64,000 nucleotides of DNA, from contig CAYNRU010000034.1 of the NCBI GenBank assembly GCA_964399635.1, positions 62,001 through 126,000 of the forward strand, read 5' to 3'. This DNA is from UBA4615 sp964399635. GTDB taxonomy: Bacteria; Pseudomonadota; Gammaproteobacteria; Burkholderiales; Burkholderiaceae_E. A model generated the notes under the pieces. That model saw nothing but the letters and a program-made list of their open reading frames with translations, had not been told where the DNA came from and did not search any database. This document shows, piece after piece, positions 56,804-64,000 of the stretch (the stretch's first letter is position 1; each line of letters opens with the position of its first letter). Made by a program: the position numbers and the translations under genes.

Positions 56804-57330
56804 CAGAGGGGTCCCACTTCATCCAGAAAGGCAGCCATCATCGAACGGCCGCGGGTCGCCTCCACCAGCGATGCGATGGTGGGCAGCAGTTGCCGGATCT
56901 CGTCGACCGACCGGCAGCGCTCGATGCGCACCGCCATCGTGTCGGCGTTCGGGCCGATGGTGTCGATCAGTTGCCGCACCAGCTGGCGGCGCACCGACTC
57001 GAGGTCGTGGCCCTGCGCCGGCGGGGGCGCTTGGGGTGCGAGCTGAAGGGGGGGCGCGGCCGGCGCATCGGCGCCGGCGCCGATCGGCACGGCGGGCGGC
57101 GGCACGCCCGCGACCGCGACCGCGACGAAGCCCTGGTCCAGCAGCAGCGCCAGGTTCGCGCGCAGCTCGGTGTCCGGCATCATCCGGGCGAGATCGGCCA
57201 CGCTGCGGCGCCCGTCGATCAGGATCAGCAACTGTCGCACCCTCATGCTCAGGCCGTGCCGGCGGGTCGCGATCTCGTCGCTGCCCTGCGAGGTCTTCGC
57301 GTACACCGTCTCGGGGACCAGCTCGACCAT
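56803..57330 (-). CDS. Uncharacterised protein, paralogue of the downstream gene
   Basis: 175 residues from MVELVPETVYAKTSQGSDEI. The N-terminal block (ATRRHGLSMRVRQLLILIDG, RRSVADLARMMPDTELRANL) repeats the domain of the downstream protein. A Pro/Ala linker (about 83-105) leads to a helical C-terminal domain: LESVRRQLVRQLIDTIGPNA and VRIERCRSVDEIRQLLPTIA. No catalytic motif is visible. The conserved IDGRRS in both proteins, plus the tandem arrangement, points to duplication and divergence. Confidence 0.7.
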   Translation of the reverse strand: MVELVPETVYAKTSQGSDEIATRRHGLSMRVRQLLILIDGRRSVADLARMMPDTELRANLALLLDQGFVAVAVAGVPPPAVPIGAGADAPAAPPLQLAPQAPPPAQGHDLESVRRQLVRQLIDTIGPNADTMAVRIERCRSVDEIRQLLPTIASLVEATRGRSMMAAFLDEVGPL

Positions 57331-57347
57331 GGCGTGCAGGCGGTCCG

Positions 57348-57980
57348 TCAGCGCAGCTCGCGCAGGAGCAGCTGCTTGAGCCCGGTGAGCCGGCGATGGA
57401 AGAAGTGGTCGGCGCCTGGATAGACCACCACCGGCAGCTCCTGGGGGCGCGCCCAGTCGAGCACCGCCGACAGCGGCACGGTGTCGTCGACCTCGCCGTG
57501 GATCACCAGCGTGTCGGCCGGAACCGGCTCGACCTCGAAGCGCGACGCCGCCGTGCCCACGAACACCAGGCGCGCCGCCGGCCTGCCCGCCTGCACGAGG
57601 CGCCGCGCGACCCGCGACTGCACGAAGCTGCCGAAGGAGAAGCCGGCGAGCACCAGCGGCAGCGCGTCGCCCTGCGGCTGCGCGGCGCGCGCGGCGGCGA
57701 CCACCGCGAGCAGGTCCTCGGTCTCGCCGCGGCCCTCGTCGTGGACGCCATCGCTCGCGCCCACGCCCCGGAAATCGGGCCGCCAGCAGACCATGCCGAG
57801 CCCGAGGAGCGCGCGAGCGATCGTCTGCACCACCTTGTTGTCGCGCGTGCCGCCGAACAGCGGATGGGGATGGGCGATCACCGCGATGCCGCGTACCGGG
57901 AGGCCGTCGGGCCGGTCGAGCGCCGTGTCGATGCGGCCAACGGGCCCCTCGATGCCGGTGATGCGGGTGCCGGCGTTCAT
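57348..57980 (-). CDS. Alpha/beta hydrolase
   Basis: 210 residues. The oxyanion region AVIAHPHPLFGGTRDNKVVQ, DFRGVGASDG, the nucleophile elbow GFSFGSF (Ser about residue 117), Asp in GEVDDTVPLS and His in GADHFFHRRL make a complete triad. These ~210-residue hydrolases are common in proteobacteria; substrate unknown. It lies three bases after the ferredoxin-like gene and 17 bases before the uncharacterised pair, so all are probably co-transcribed. Confidence 0.9.
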   Translation of the reverse strand: MNAGTRITGIEGPVGRIDTALDRPDGLPVRGIAVIAHPHPLFGGTRDNKVVQTIARALLGLGMVCWRPDFRGVGASDGVHDEGRGETEDLLAVVAAARAAQPQGDALPLVLAGFSFGSFVQSRVARRLVQAGRPAARLVFVGTAASRFEVEPVPADTLVIHGEVDDTVPLSAVLDWARPQELPVVVYPGADHFFHRRLTGLKQLLLRELR

Positions 57981-57983
57981 GGC

Positions 57984-58295
57984 TCAGTCGAGCCGCAGCC
58001 GCTCCACCGGCTTGCCGTCGCGCAGGTGGCTCTCGACGATCTCGTCGATGTCGTGCTCGTCGACGAAGGTGTACCAGATCGCTTCCGGGTAGACGACCGC
58101 GACCGGCCCGAGCTCGCATCGGTCCAGGCATCCGGCCTTGTTGACCCGGACCTTGCCCGGCCCATTCAGGCCGAGCGCCTTGACCCGGTCCTTCGCATAG
58201 GCCTGCAGCGCATCGGCGCGATGCTCGGCGCAGCACGCCCGGCCCTCGTCGCGCCGGTTCAGGCAGAAAAAGATGTGCTTGGCGTAGTGGCTCAC
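57984..58295 (-). CDS. Thioredoxin-like [2Fe-2S] ferredoxin
   Basis: 103 residues from GTG 58295: HIFFCLNRRDEGRACCAEHR and VRVNKAGCLDRCELGPVAVV. The cysteines FFC-x9-CC ... GC-x3-C match the C-x8-12-C ... C-x3-C ligand pattern of thioredoxin-fold ferredoxins (the family of Aquifex Fd and NuoE). Electron partner unknown. Immediately upstream of the alpha/beta hydrolase (3-base gap). Confidence 0.9.
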   Translation of the reverse strand: MSHYAKHIFFCLNRRDEGRACCAEHRADALQAYAKDRVKALGLNGPGKVRVNKAGCLDRCELGPVAVVYPEAIWYTFVDEHDIDEIVESHLRDGKPVERLRLD

Positions 58296-58410
58296 GGCGG
58301 AGGGTCCGGTTGGCTGCGTCGGCGGCGGCGGGCGGGCTCGCCCGGGGCCTGGCGCCCCGCGGGGGGCGGACGCGCCGCAGGGCTGCGCCGCGCCCCCGCG
58401 ATCGCCCGGA

Positions 58411-59562
58411 TTATAGCGATCGTGCGCCGGTGCGCCGGGCGCGGCGCCAGAACCAGACGATCGCGAGCAGCGGCCAGACGAGCGATACCGTCCGCAGCAG
58501 CCCCTGCAGGTTGCCCAGCTGCCCGGCCTGCATCCCGGCAAGCGTCGTCTCGAAGTAGCGGTCCTCGGGCGCGACGTTGACCAGCAGCGTGCCGACCGTC
58601 AGCAGCAGCGCCGCCGCGGCGGCCCGCGTCCGGGGCCCGAGGGTCTCGAGCCCGTAGAGCAGCGCGGCGCCGACCACCAGACCGCCCTGGGCGCCGGGGG
58701 TCAGCCACGCGAAGGGGGCGCTCACGCCGTACACGCTCTGGGTGGCGATGCTGCGCAGCCCGAAGGCGACCACCGCGATGCCCGCCAGCAGCGCGAGCCG
58801 CCGCCGCGAGCCCCGCACCAGCGAGAACGCGATCGAGCCGACCACGCAGACCGCGCACACCACCGCCACTGCCTCGATGGCCACGCCATAGCCGGTGGGC
58901 GCGGTATCGCCCCACAGCGCATCGGTCAGGCGCGACAGGTCGGGTGCGTTGCCGGGCAGCAGGCCGTCGAGCAGGCGCTGCAGCGCGGGCTCGACGTGGC
59001 CGGTGGCGAACAGCAGCCGCTGGGGCACCAGCTGCACCGCGAGCCACAGCAGCAGCAGCACCCAGCCGCCGGGGGGCGCCTGCTCGTACCAGCGGTCGGG
59101 CACCGGCACCGCGATCCGCTCGGGCCGCTGGTCGGCGCGGTTGAGCAGCGCGCCGAGCCAGGCGCCCGCCAGCCCGCCGCCGGTGTTGGCGATCCAGTCG
59201 AGCAGCGAGGGCACGCGCGCCGGCAGGTAGCTCTGGGCGGTCTCGAGCGCCAGCGACAGGGCGGCGCAGGCGAGGGTCGCCACGATCACCGCGGCCGCGG
59301 GCCGCAGCCCCGCCAGCCAGCCCACGGTCAGCAGCAGCCCGAGCACCAGGTAGGCCACGAAGTTGCTCAGCACGTCGAACCAGGTCCACCACCGGGGCAG
59401 GCCGCCAGTCAGGAAGGCCATCGGGCCCGGCGCGTGCAGCCGCCACTCGGTGAGCGGGTAGAGCGTGGCGAATGCGATCGCCGCGAGGAACACCAGGCTC
59501 AGCGCGCGCATCAGCGCCGTGGTGCGGGGCGCCTGGGGCGGCGCGTCGGTCTTGTTTAACAT
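58411..59562 (-). CDS. VanZ family membrane protein
   Basis: 383 residues with about nine membrane segments. The VanZ-like part occupies the N-terminal half: LYPLTEWRLHAPGPMAFLTG, WFDVLSNFVAYLVLGLLLTV and LETAQSYLPARVPSLLDWIA; the L-E-x-x-Q...R-x-x-x-x-D-x-x-x-N motif is intact. VanZ proteins of this type are linked to teicoplanin tolerance or envelope functions, but most are uncharacterised. The C-terminal half has additional hydrophobic helices. Divergent from birA by 25 bases. Confidence 0.9.
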   Translation of the reverse strand: MLNKTDAPPQAPRTTALMRALSLVFLAAIAFATLYPLTEWRLHAPGPMAFLTGGLPRWWTWFDVLSNFVAYLVLGLLLTVGWLAGLRPAAAVIVATLACAALSLALETAQSYLPARVPSLLDWIANTGGGLAGAWLGALLNRADQRPERIAVPVPDRWYEQAPPGGWVLLLLWLAVQLVPQRLLFATGHVEPALQRLLDGLLPGNAPDLSRLTDALWGDTAPTGYGVAIEAVAVVCAVCVVGSIAFSLVRGSRRRLALLAGIAVVAFGLRSIATQSVYGVSAPFAWLTPGAQGGLVVGAALLYGLETLGPRTRAAAAALLLTVGTLLVNVAPEDRYFETTLAGMQAGQLGNLQGLLRTVSLVWPLLAIVWFWRRARRTGARSL

Positions 59563-59587
59563 GGGGGTCGAGTCGCTCGGAGCTTAC

Positions 59588-60388
59588 ATGAACGACCCCC
59601 TGCATCCCGCGACGCGCGCATCCGGACCGCAAGGCGCCGCGCTCGTCTTCGAGCACGTCGCCCGCATCGGATCGACCAGCGCAGAGCTGATGCGCCGGCC
59701 GTTCGGCGCGGCGCCCGCGGCGCCGCTGCTGCTGCTCGCCGACGCGCAGGATGCGGGCCGCGGGCGCAACGGCCGACGCTGGCTGTCCGATCCGGCGCGC
59801 TCGGTCACCTTCTCGGTGGCCGTCGAGAGGCGTGCCGACGGCGCGGGCCTGCTCGGGCTGCCGCTGGCGGTGGGCGCGACCATCGCCGACCTGCTGGCGG
59901 CGCACGGCGCCCGGCCGCGCCTCAAGTGGCCCAACGACCTCTGGTGCGAGCCGCCCGAGGGCGGCGCCAAGGCGGGCGGGATCCTGGTCGAAGTCCGCCA
60001 GCTCGGCGCATTGCAGCGCGTGGTGGTCGGCTGCGGGTTGAACCTGGAGCCGAGCGATGCGCTCGACGAGGCCGAGGTCGGCCAGCCGGTCGCGGCCATG
60101 TTCGGTCGCGGCGCGACGCCCGGCAGGGTCGCGCTCGCCCGTGAGCTCGGCGCGGCGGTCGCGGCAGTCGTGCAGGGATTCGCGCGGACGGGCCTCGCGC
60201 CCTATCTCGACCGATGGCGCGCCCGCGACCTGCTCGCTGGCCGGCCGATCGAGGTGCTGCATCCGGACGGTAGACGGGCGTCGGGCCTCGCCCGGGGCGT
60301 GGACGACGACGGCGCGCTGCGGGTGGACTTCGACGACGGGCGCCGCGACCGGCTGATCGGCGGCGAGGTCAGCGTCCGCCGGCGCTGA
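59588..60388 (+). CDS. birA: Biotin-[acetyl-CoA-carboxylase] ligase
   Basis: 266 residues from ATG 59588; the ATG is preferred over an upstream frame in the VanZ region. Catalytic loop GRGRNGRRWLSD, VTFSVAVERR, LKWPNDLWCEPPEGGAKAGG (KWPNDLW with catalytic Lys region AKAGGILVE), GCGLNLEP and the C-terminal SH3-like domain (GLARGVDDDGALRVDFDDG). It attaches biotin to the carboxylase carrier protein via biotinyl-AMP. No N-terminal DNA-binding domain. The coaX-type pantothenate kinase that often follows birA in this order is absent. Confidence 0.94.
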   Translation: MNDPLHPATRASGPQGAALVFEHVARIGSTSAELMRRPFGAAPAAPLLLLADAQDAGRGRNGRRWLSDPARSVTFSVAVERRADGAGLLGLPLAVGATIADLLAAHGARPRLKWPNDLWCEPPEGGAKAGGILVEVRQLGALQRVVVGCGLNLEPSDALDEAEVGQPVAAMFGRGATPGRVALARELGAAVAAVVQGFARTGLAPYLDRWRARDLLAGRPIEVLHPDGRRASGLARGVDDDGALRVDFDDGRRDRLIGGEVSVRRR

Positions 60389-60415
60389 TCCCGGTGCGCC
60401 ACGATGCATGAATGC

Positions 60416-60430
60416 GGTGCGCGTCGCACC
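60416..60430. promoter_or_regulatory. Inverted repeat GGTGCG-CGT-CGCACC, candidate enhancer site
   Basis: Perfect 6-base arms about 105 bases upstream of the sigma-54 -24 element, a usual distance for a bacterial enhancer-binding protein. A half-site GGTGCA occurs at 60457-60462. Identity of the activator is unknown; NtrC recognises related TGCACC/GGTGCA repeats. Confidence 0.4.
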
Positions 60431-60535
60431 AAATAAAGGAGTGTTTCGGCGCCAGCGGTGCAACTCGAGCCATTTTGTGGCATAAAACCGGGCACGGACG
60501 CCTCTCGGGTATCCGGACGACCGGGCTACGGGGGC

Positions 60536-60550
60536 TGGCACGGCCCTTGC
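60536..60550 (+). promoter_or_regulatory. Sigma-54 promoter
   Basis: TGGCACG-GCCC-TTGC (60536-60550) matches the RpoN consensus TGGCACG-N4-TTGC, with GG (60537-60538) and GC (60549-60550) ten bases apart as required. Transcription would start near 60562, 40 bases before the ATG of the peptide-binding protein at 60602. Confidence 0.75.
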
Positions 60551-60601
60551 GCTAGGGATTCGCCGCGCCTGCATCGCAGGCTCCCCCCATTGGAGACACG
60601 C

Positions 60602-62275
60602 ATGGTTCGCAAGACTGGTCTGTTCGATACGGTATCCGCCGCCTGCATGACGTCCGCCGTGGTGCTCGCCGCGACGTTCGGCGCCACTGCGGCCCTCGCC
60701 CAGGAAAAGACGCTTCGCATCGCGATGACCGCCGCCGACATTCCCCGCACGCTCGGCCAGCCCGACCAGGGCTTCGAGGGCAACCGGTTCACCGGCATCC
60801 CGATGTACGACGCGCTGACCCACTGGGACCTCTCCAAGAAGGACGAGGCGAGCGTGCTGATTCCGGGCCTGGCCACCTCGTGGGCGGTCGATGCCAAGGA
60901 CCGGACCAAGTGGACCTTCAAGCTGCGCCCGGGCGTGAAGTTCCACGACGGATCGGCCTTCAATGCCGACGCGGTCGTCTGGAACGTGCGCAAGGTGCTC
61001 GACAAGGACGCGCCGCACTTCGACGCGAGCCAGGTGGGCGTCACCGCGTCGCGGATGCCGACCCTGCGCAGCGCGCGCAAGATCGACGACATGACTGTCG
61101 AGCTGACCACCAGTGAGCCCGACTCCTTCATCCCGATCAACCTGACCAACCTGTTCATGGCGTCGCCCGCGCACTGGGAGGCCAAGCTCAAGGCCGTGCC
61201 CGCCAGCGTTGCCGACCCCGCCGAGCGCGCCAAGCAGGCCTGGGTCGCGTTCGCGGCCGACGCGTCGGGCACCGGACCGTTCAGGATGACCCGCTTCGTG
61301 GCGCGCGAGCGGCTCGAGGTCGCCGCCAACAAGGCCTACTGGGATCCGAAGCGCACGCCCAAGATCGACCGCGTCGTGATGATCCCGATGCCCGAGGCCA
61401 ACGCGCGCACCGCGGCGCTGCTGTCGGGCCAGGTCGACTGGATCGAGGCGCCCGCCCCGGATGCGATGGCGCAGATCAGGCAGCGCGGCTTCGTGATGTA
61501 CAGCAACCCGCAGCCGCACGTGTGGCCGTGGCAGCTGTCCTTCGCCGAGGGCTCGCCCTGGCTGAACCGCGACGTACGCCACGCCGCCAACCTGTGCGTC
61601 GACCGCGCCGGTCTGAGCACCCTGCTCGGCGGGATGATGGGCGAGCCCAAGGGCACGGTGCCGCCCGGCCACCCGTGGTGGGGCAACCCCAAGTTCGACA
61701 TCAAGTACGACCCGAAGGCCGCGCAGGCGCTGATGTCCAAGGCCGGCCACTCGGCCGCCAACCCGCTCAAGGTCAAGGTGCAGATCTCGGCGTCCGGCTC
61801 GGGCCAGATGCAGCCGCTGCCGATGAACGAATTCGTCCAGCAATCGCTCAAGCAGTGCTACTTCGACGTGTCGTTCGACGTGATCGAGTGGAACACGCTG
61901 TTCACGAACTGGCGCAAGGGCTCCAAGGACCCGAGTGCCAACGGCGCGAACGCGACCAACGTCAGCTTCGCGGCGATGGATCCGTTCTTCGCGATGGTCC
62001 GCTTCACCAGCACCAAGGCCTTCCCGCCCGTCTCCAACAACTGGGGCTACTTCGGCAACGACGAGTTCGACAAGCTGATCGCCGACGCGCGCACCAGCTT
62101 CGACGACAAGGCGCGCGACGCCGCCCTGGCCCGCCTGCATGCGCGGATCGTGGAGGAGGCGCCGTTCGTGTGGATCGCCCACGACGTCGGACCGCGTGCG
62201 ATGAGCGCGAAGGTCAAGAACGTGGTGCAACCCAAGAGCTGGTTCATCGACATCGCCACGATGACGATGGACTGA
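60602..62275 (+). CDS. Peptide/dipeptide-type ABC transporter substrate-binding protein
   Basis: 557 residues. The signal peptide (VVLAATFGATAALA-Q) is followed by the family 5 extracellular receptor: WTFKLRPGVKFHDGSAFNAD (the typical K-x-x-F-x-L-R-x-x-V-x-F-H-D-G), SGTGPFRMTRF, AALLSGQVDWIEAPAP and DVRHAANLCVDRAGL. Substrates of this family include peptides, opines, glutathione or nickel, so the name is generic. A strong sigma-54 promoter precedes the gene, and two permease genes follow. Confidence 0.92.
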   Translation: MVRKTGLFDTVSAACMTSAVVLAATFGATAALAQEKTLRIAMTAADIPRTLGQPDQGFEGNRFTGIPMYDALTHWDLSKKDEASVLIPGLATSWAVDAKDRTKWTFKLRPGVKFHDGSAFNADAVVWNVRKVLDKDAPHFDASQVGVTASRMPTLRSARKIDDMTVELTTSEPDSFIPINLTNLFMASPAHWEAKLKAVPASVADPAERAKQAWVAFAADASGTGPFRMTRFVARERLEVAANKAYWDPKRTPKIDRVVMIPMPEANARTAALLSGQVDWIEAPAPDAMAQIRQRGFVMYSNPQPHVWPWQLSFAEGSPWLNRDVRHAANLCVDRAGLSTLLGGMMGEPKGTVPPGHPWWGNPKFDIKYDPKAAQALMSKAGHSAANPLKVKVQISASGSGQMQPLPMNEFVQQSLKQCYFDVSFDVIEWNTLFTNWRKGSKDPSANGANATNVSFAAMDPFFAMVRFTSTKAFPPVSNNWGYFGNDEFDKLIADARTSFDDKARDAALARLHARIVEEAPFVWIAHDVGPRAMSAKVKNVVQPKSWFIDIATMTMD

Positions 62276-62311
62276 CCCGGCCGACCCCACGCCACGCGCC
62301 TCGACGCCCCG

Positions 62312-63265
62312 TTGCTCGCCTACCTCGCCCGCCGAGTCGTCTACACGCTCCCGATCATGATCGGCGTGGCGCTGGTGTGCTTCGCGCTGGTGCACCTCGC
62401 GCCGGGCGATCCGCTGGTGTCGGTGCTGCCGCCGGACGCGTCGGCGGAGCTGCAGGCGCAGCTGCGCACGCTGTACGGCTTCGACCGCTCCTATCCCGAG
62501 CAGTTCGCGAGCTGGGTCTGGCGGGCGTTGCAGGGTGATCTCGGCACCTCGATCGCGACCGGGCGCGCGGTCGCCGCCGAGGTGCTCAAGGCGGTGGGCA
62601 ACACGCTGATCCTCGCCGGGGTGGCGACGATGATCGGCTTCTTCTTCGGCTGTCTGTTCGGCTTCGTGGCGGGCTACTTCCGCGACTCCTGGGTCGACAA
62701 GTCGGCGTCCTTCCTGTCGGTGGTGGGTGTCAGCGTGCCGCACTACTGGCTCGGCATGGTGCTGGTGATCGTGTTCGCGGTGCAGCTCAACTGGCTGCCC
62801 GCGACCGGCGCCGGCCCCGGCGGCTCGGGCGACTGGACCTGGGACTGGGCGCACATCCGCCACCTGGTGCTGCCAGCGGTCACGATGAGCGTGATCCCGA
62901 TGGGCATCATCAGCCGCACCGTGCGCGCGCTGGTGGCCGACATGCTCGCGCAGGAGTTCGTCGTGGGCCTGCGCGCCAAGGGCCTGACCGACGTCGGCGT
63001 GTTCGCGCACGTGGTCAAGAACGTGGCCCCGACCGCGCTTGCGGTGATGGGCCTGCAGCTGGGCTACCTGCTTGGCGGCTCCATCCTGATCGAGACCGTG
63101 TTCAGCTGGCCGGGCACGGGCTTCCTGCTCAACAGCGCGATCTTCCAGCGCGACCTGCCGCTGCTGCAGGGGACCATCCTCGTGCTGGCCATGTTCTTCG
63201 TGCTGCTCAACCTGCTGGTGGACGTCGTGCAGAGCACGCTCGACCCCCGCATCTCCCGCGGGTGA
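62312..63265 (+). CDS. ABC transporter permease, DppB type
   Basis: 317 residues, apparently from TTG 62312 (LLAYLARRVVYTLPIMIGVA). Six membrane segments, the DppB-typical N-terminal RRVVYTLP, LAPGDPLVSVLP and a large periplasmic loop, then the EAA coupling motif EFVVGLRAKGLTDVGVFAHV and GGSILIETVFSWPGTGFLL. Forms half of the translocation channel with the next gene. The 36-base gap to the receptor gene carries no good ribosome site, and the TTG start is unusual. Confidence 0.92.
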   Translation: MLAYLARRVVYTLPIMIGVALVCFALVHLAPGDPLVSVLPPDASAELQAQLRTLYGFDRSYPEQFASWVWRALQGDLGTSIATGRAVAAEVLKAVGNTLILAGVATMIGFFFGCLFGFVAGYFRDSWVDKSASFLSVVGVSVPHYWLGMVLVIVFAVQLNWLPATGAGPGGSGDWTWDWAHIRHLVLPAVTMSVIPMGIISRTVRALVADMLAQEFVVGLRAKGLTDVGVFAHVVKNVAPTALAVMGLQLGYLLGGSILIETVFSWPGTGFLLNSAIFQRDLPLLQGTILVLAMFFVLLNLLVDVVQSTLDPRISRG

Positions 63266-63269
63266 CGCG

Positions 63270-64000
63270 ATGATGCAGGTCGTGGTCGACCCCACCAAGA
63301 TCCCGGCGCCGGTCTTCGAGCGCAGCCCGGGCTACTGGCGCACCACGCTGCGCCGCTTCTCGCGCGACCGCGTCGCGATGATCGCGCTCGGGGTGGTGTC
63401 CTTGCTGCTGCTGATGGCGCTGCTCGGGCCCTACCTGACGCCGGCCGACCCCTACAAGGCCTCGATGCTGAGCCGGCTCAAGCCGATCGGCACGCCGGGT
63501 TTCCCGCTCGGCACGGACGAGCTCGGCCGCGACATGCTGTCGCGCCTGATGGTCGGCTCGCGCCTGTCGCTGTTCATGGGCATCGCACCGGTGATCGCCG
63601 CGTTCTTCATCGGCTCGGGCCTGGGCATCCTGTCGGGCTATGCCGGCGGCAAGGTCAACACCGTGATCATGCGCACGATCGACGTGTTCTACGCCTTCCC
63701 GTCGGTGCTGCTCGCGATCGCGCTGTCGGGCGCGCTCGGCGCGGGCATCTTCAACGCGCTGCTGTCGCTGACCATCGTGTTCATCCCGCCGATCGCTCGG
63801 GTGGCCGAGAGCGTGACCACGCAGGTGCGCGGGCGCGACTTCGTCGAGGCCGCGCGCGCCTCGGGCGCCGACGCCTTCACCATCGTGCGCGTCCACGTGC
63901 TGGGCAACGTGCTCGGCCCGATCTTCATCTACGCGACCAGCCTGATCGCGGTGTCGATGATCCTGGCCTCCGGGCTGTCCTTCCTCGGCCTGGGCGTCAA
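63270..64000 (+). CDS. ABC transporter permease, DppC type (cut by window edge)
   Basis: Starts MMQVVVDPTKIPAPVFERSP at ATG 63270 (or ATG 63273), four bases after the DppB-type gene, and runs open to the window end (243 codons). It shows the N-terminal membrane span (IALGVVSLLLLMALLGPYLT), GTDELGRDMLSRLMVGSRLS and the EAA loop FVEAARASGADAFTIVRVHV, then GLSFLGLGV. All are typical of DppC/OppC. The ATPase genes are presumably beyond the edge. Confidence 0.9.
   Translation, partial: MMQVVVDPTKIPAPVFERSPGYWRTTLRRFSRDRVAMIALGVVSLLLLMALLGPYLTPADPYKASMLSRLKPIGTPGFPLGTDELGRDMLSRLMVGSRLSLFMGIAPVIAAFFIGSGLGILSGYAGGKVNTVIMRTIDVFYAFPSVLLAIALSGALGAGIFNALLSLTIVFIPPIARVAESVTTQVRGRDFVEAARASGADAFTIVRVHVLGNVLGPIFIYATSLIAVSMILASGLSFLGLGV

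Noticed and set aside
58292..63298. A 1668-codon open frame on the minus strand
   Set aside because: It covers VanZ, birA and the ABC transporter genes in antisense. High GC removes stop codons from such frames; the content is His/Arg/Gly-rich with no domain.

Overview
The window is very GC-rich (around 70% by eye), densely coded bacterial DNA with short intergenic gaps. Gene content points to a betaproteobacterium of the order Burkholderiales: a Bug-type solute receptor, a dacA-dat-ybeD-lipB-lipA block, an rsmI / lpoA-like / yraN / dolP block, a birA homologue and many acyl-CoA enzymes. This is inferred from gene types and order; no rRNA or other marker gene is present. I saw no tRNA, rRNA, insertion sequence, phage gene or CRISPR array.

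Layout. 0-2.4 kb: a GNAT enzyme, an epimerase-like protein, a VOC gene with an internal deletion and a phosphodiesterase. 2.4-9.7 kb: a MetE-like gene divergent from a six-gene operon (PhyH dioxygenase, Gfo/Idh dehydrogenase, Bug receptor, HIBADH-like dehydrogenase, DUF993 aldolase-like protein, TIM-barrel isomerase) that looks like an undescribed catabolic route. 9.7-13.7 kb: a translationally coupled fatty-acyl-CoA operon facing a TetR regulator, with a clean inverted-repeat operator. 13.7-19.6 kb: decayed genes (CMD, histidine kinase), small membrane and YbjQ-like proteins, a PlsC-type acyltransferase, and an Acg-like nitroreductase/MarR/SDR operon with a strong promoter covered by palindromic operators. 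19.7-32.8 kb: housekeeping and envelope genes (argS, SPOR protein, dsbA, rlpA, rsmI, lpoA-like, yraN, dolP, lemA, M48 protease, TlpA-like).

32.9-50.7 kb is the most interesting part. Seven sites read as Pho boxes (7-bp GTCA-type direct repeats, 11-bp period), each upstream of and in the same orientation as a gene or operon: GAPDH-arsJ (arsenate detoxification, followed by arsC), a diacylglycerol-type glycosyltransferase, the phosphonate operon phnCDE-phnA-ADH-phnW-HD (with divergent phnY), ppk2, olsB, a glycosyltransferase remnant plus a PlcP-like phospholipase, and a pyruvate-kinase-like gene. Together these look like a PhoB-controlled phosphate-starvation island. It would scavenge phosphonate through the PhnW-PhnY-PhnA route, replace phospholipids with glyco- and ornithine lipids, handle polyphosphate, and expel arsenate that enters through induced phosphate uptake.

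50.8-64 kb: lipA-lipB, an arginase inserted antisense into the normally continuous lip-ybeD-dat-dacA block, two tandem paralogues of unknown function, a hydrolase, a thioredoxin-like ferredoxin, a VanZ protein, birA, and a peptide-type ABC transporter (binding protein plus two permeases, the last cut by the window edge) preceded by a textbook sigma-54 promoter.
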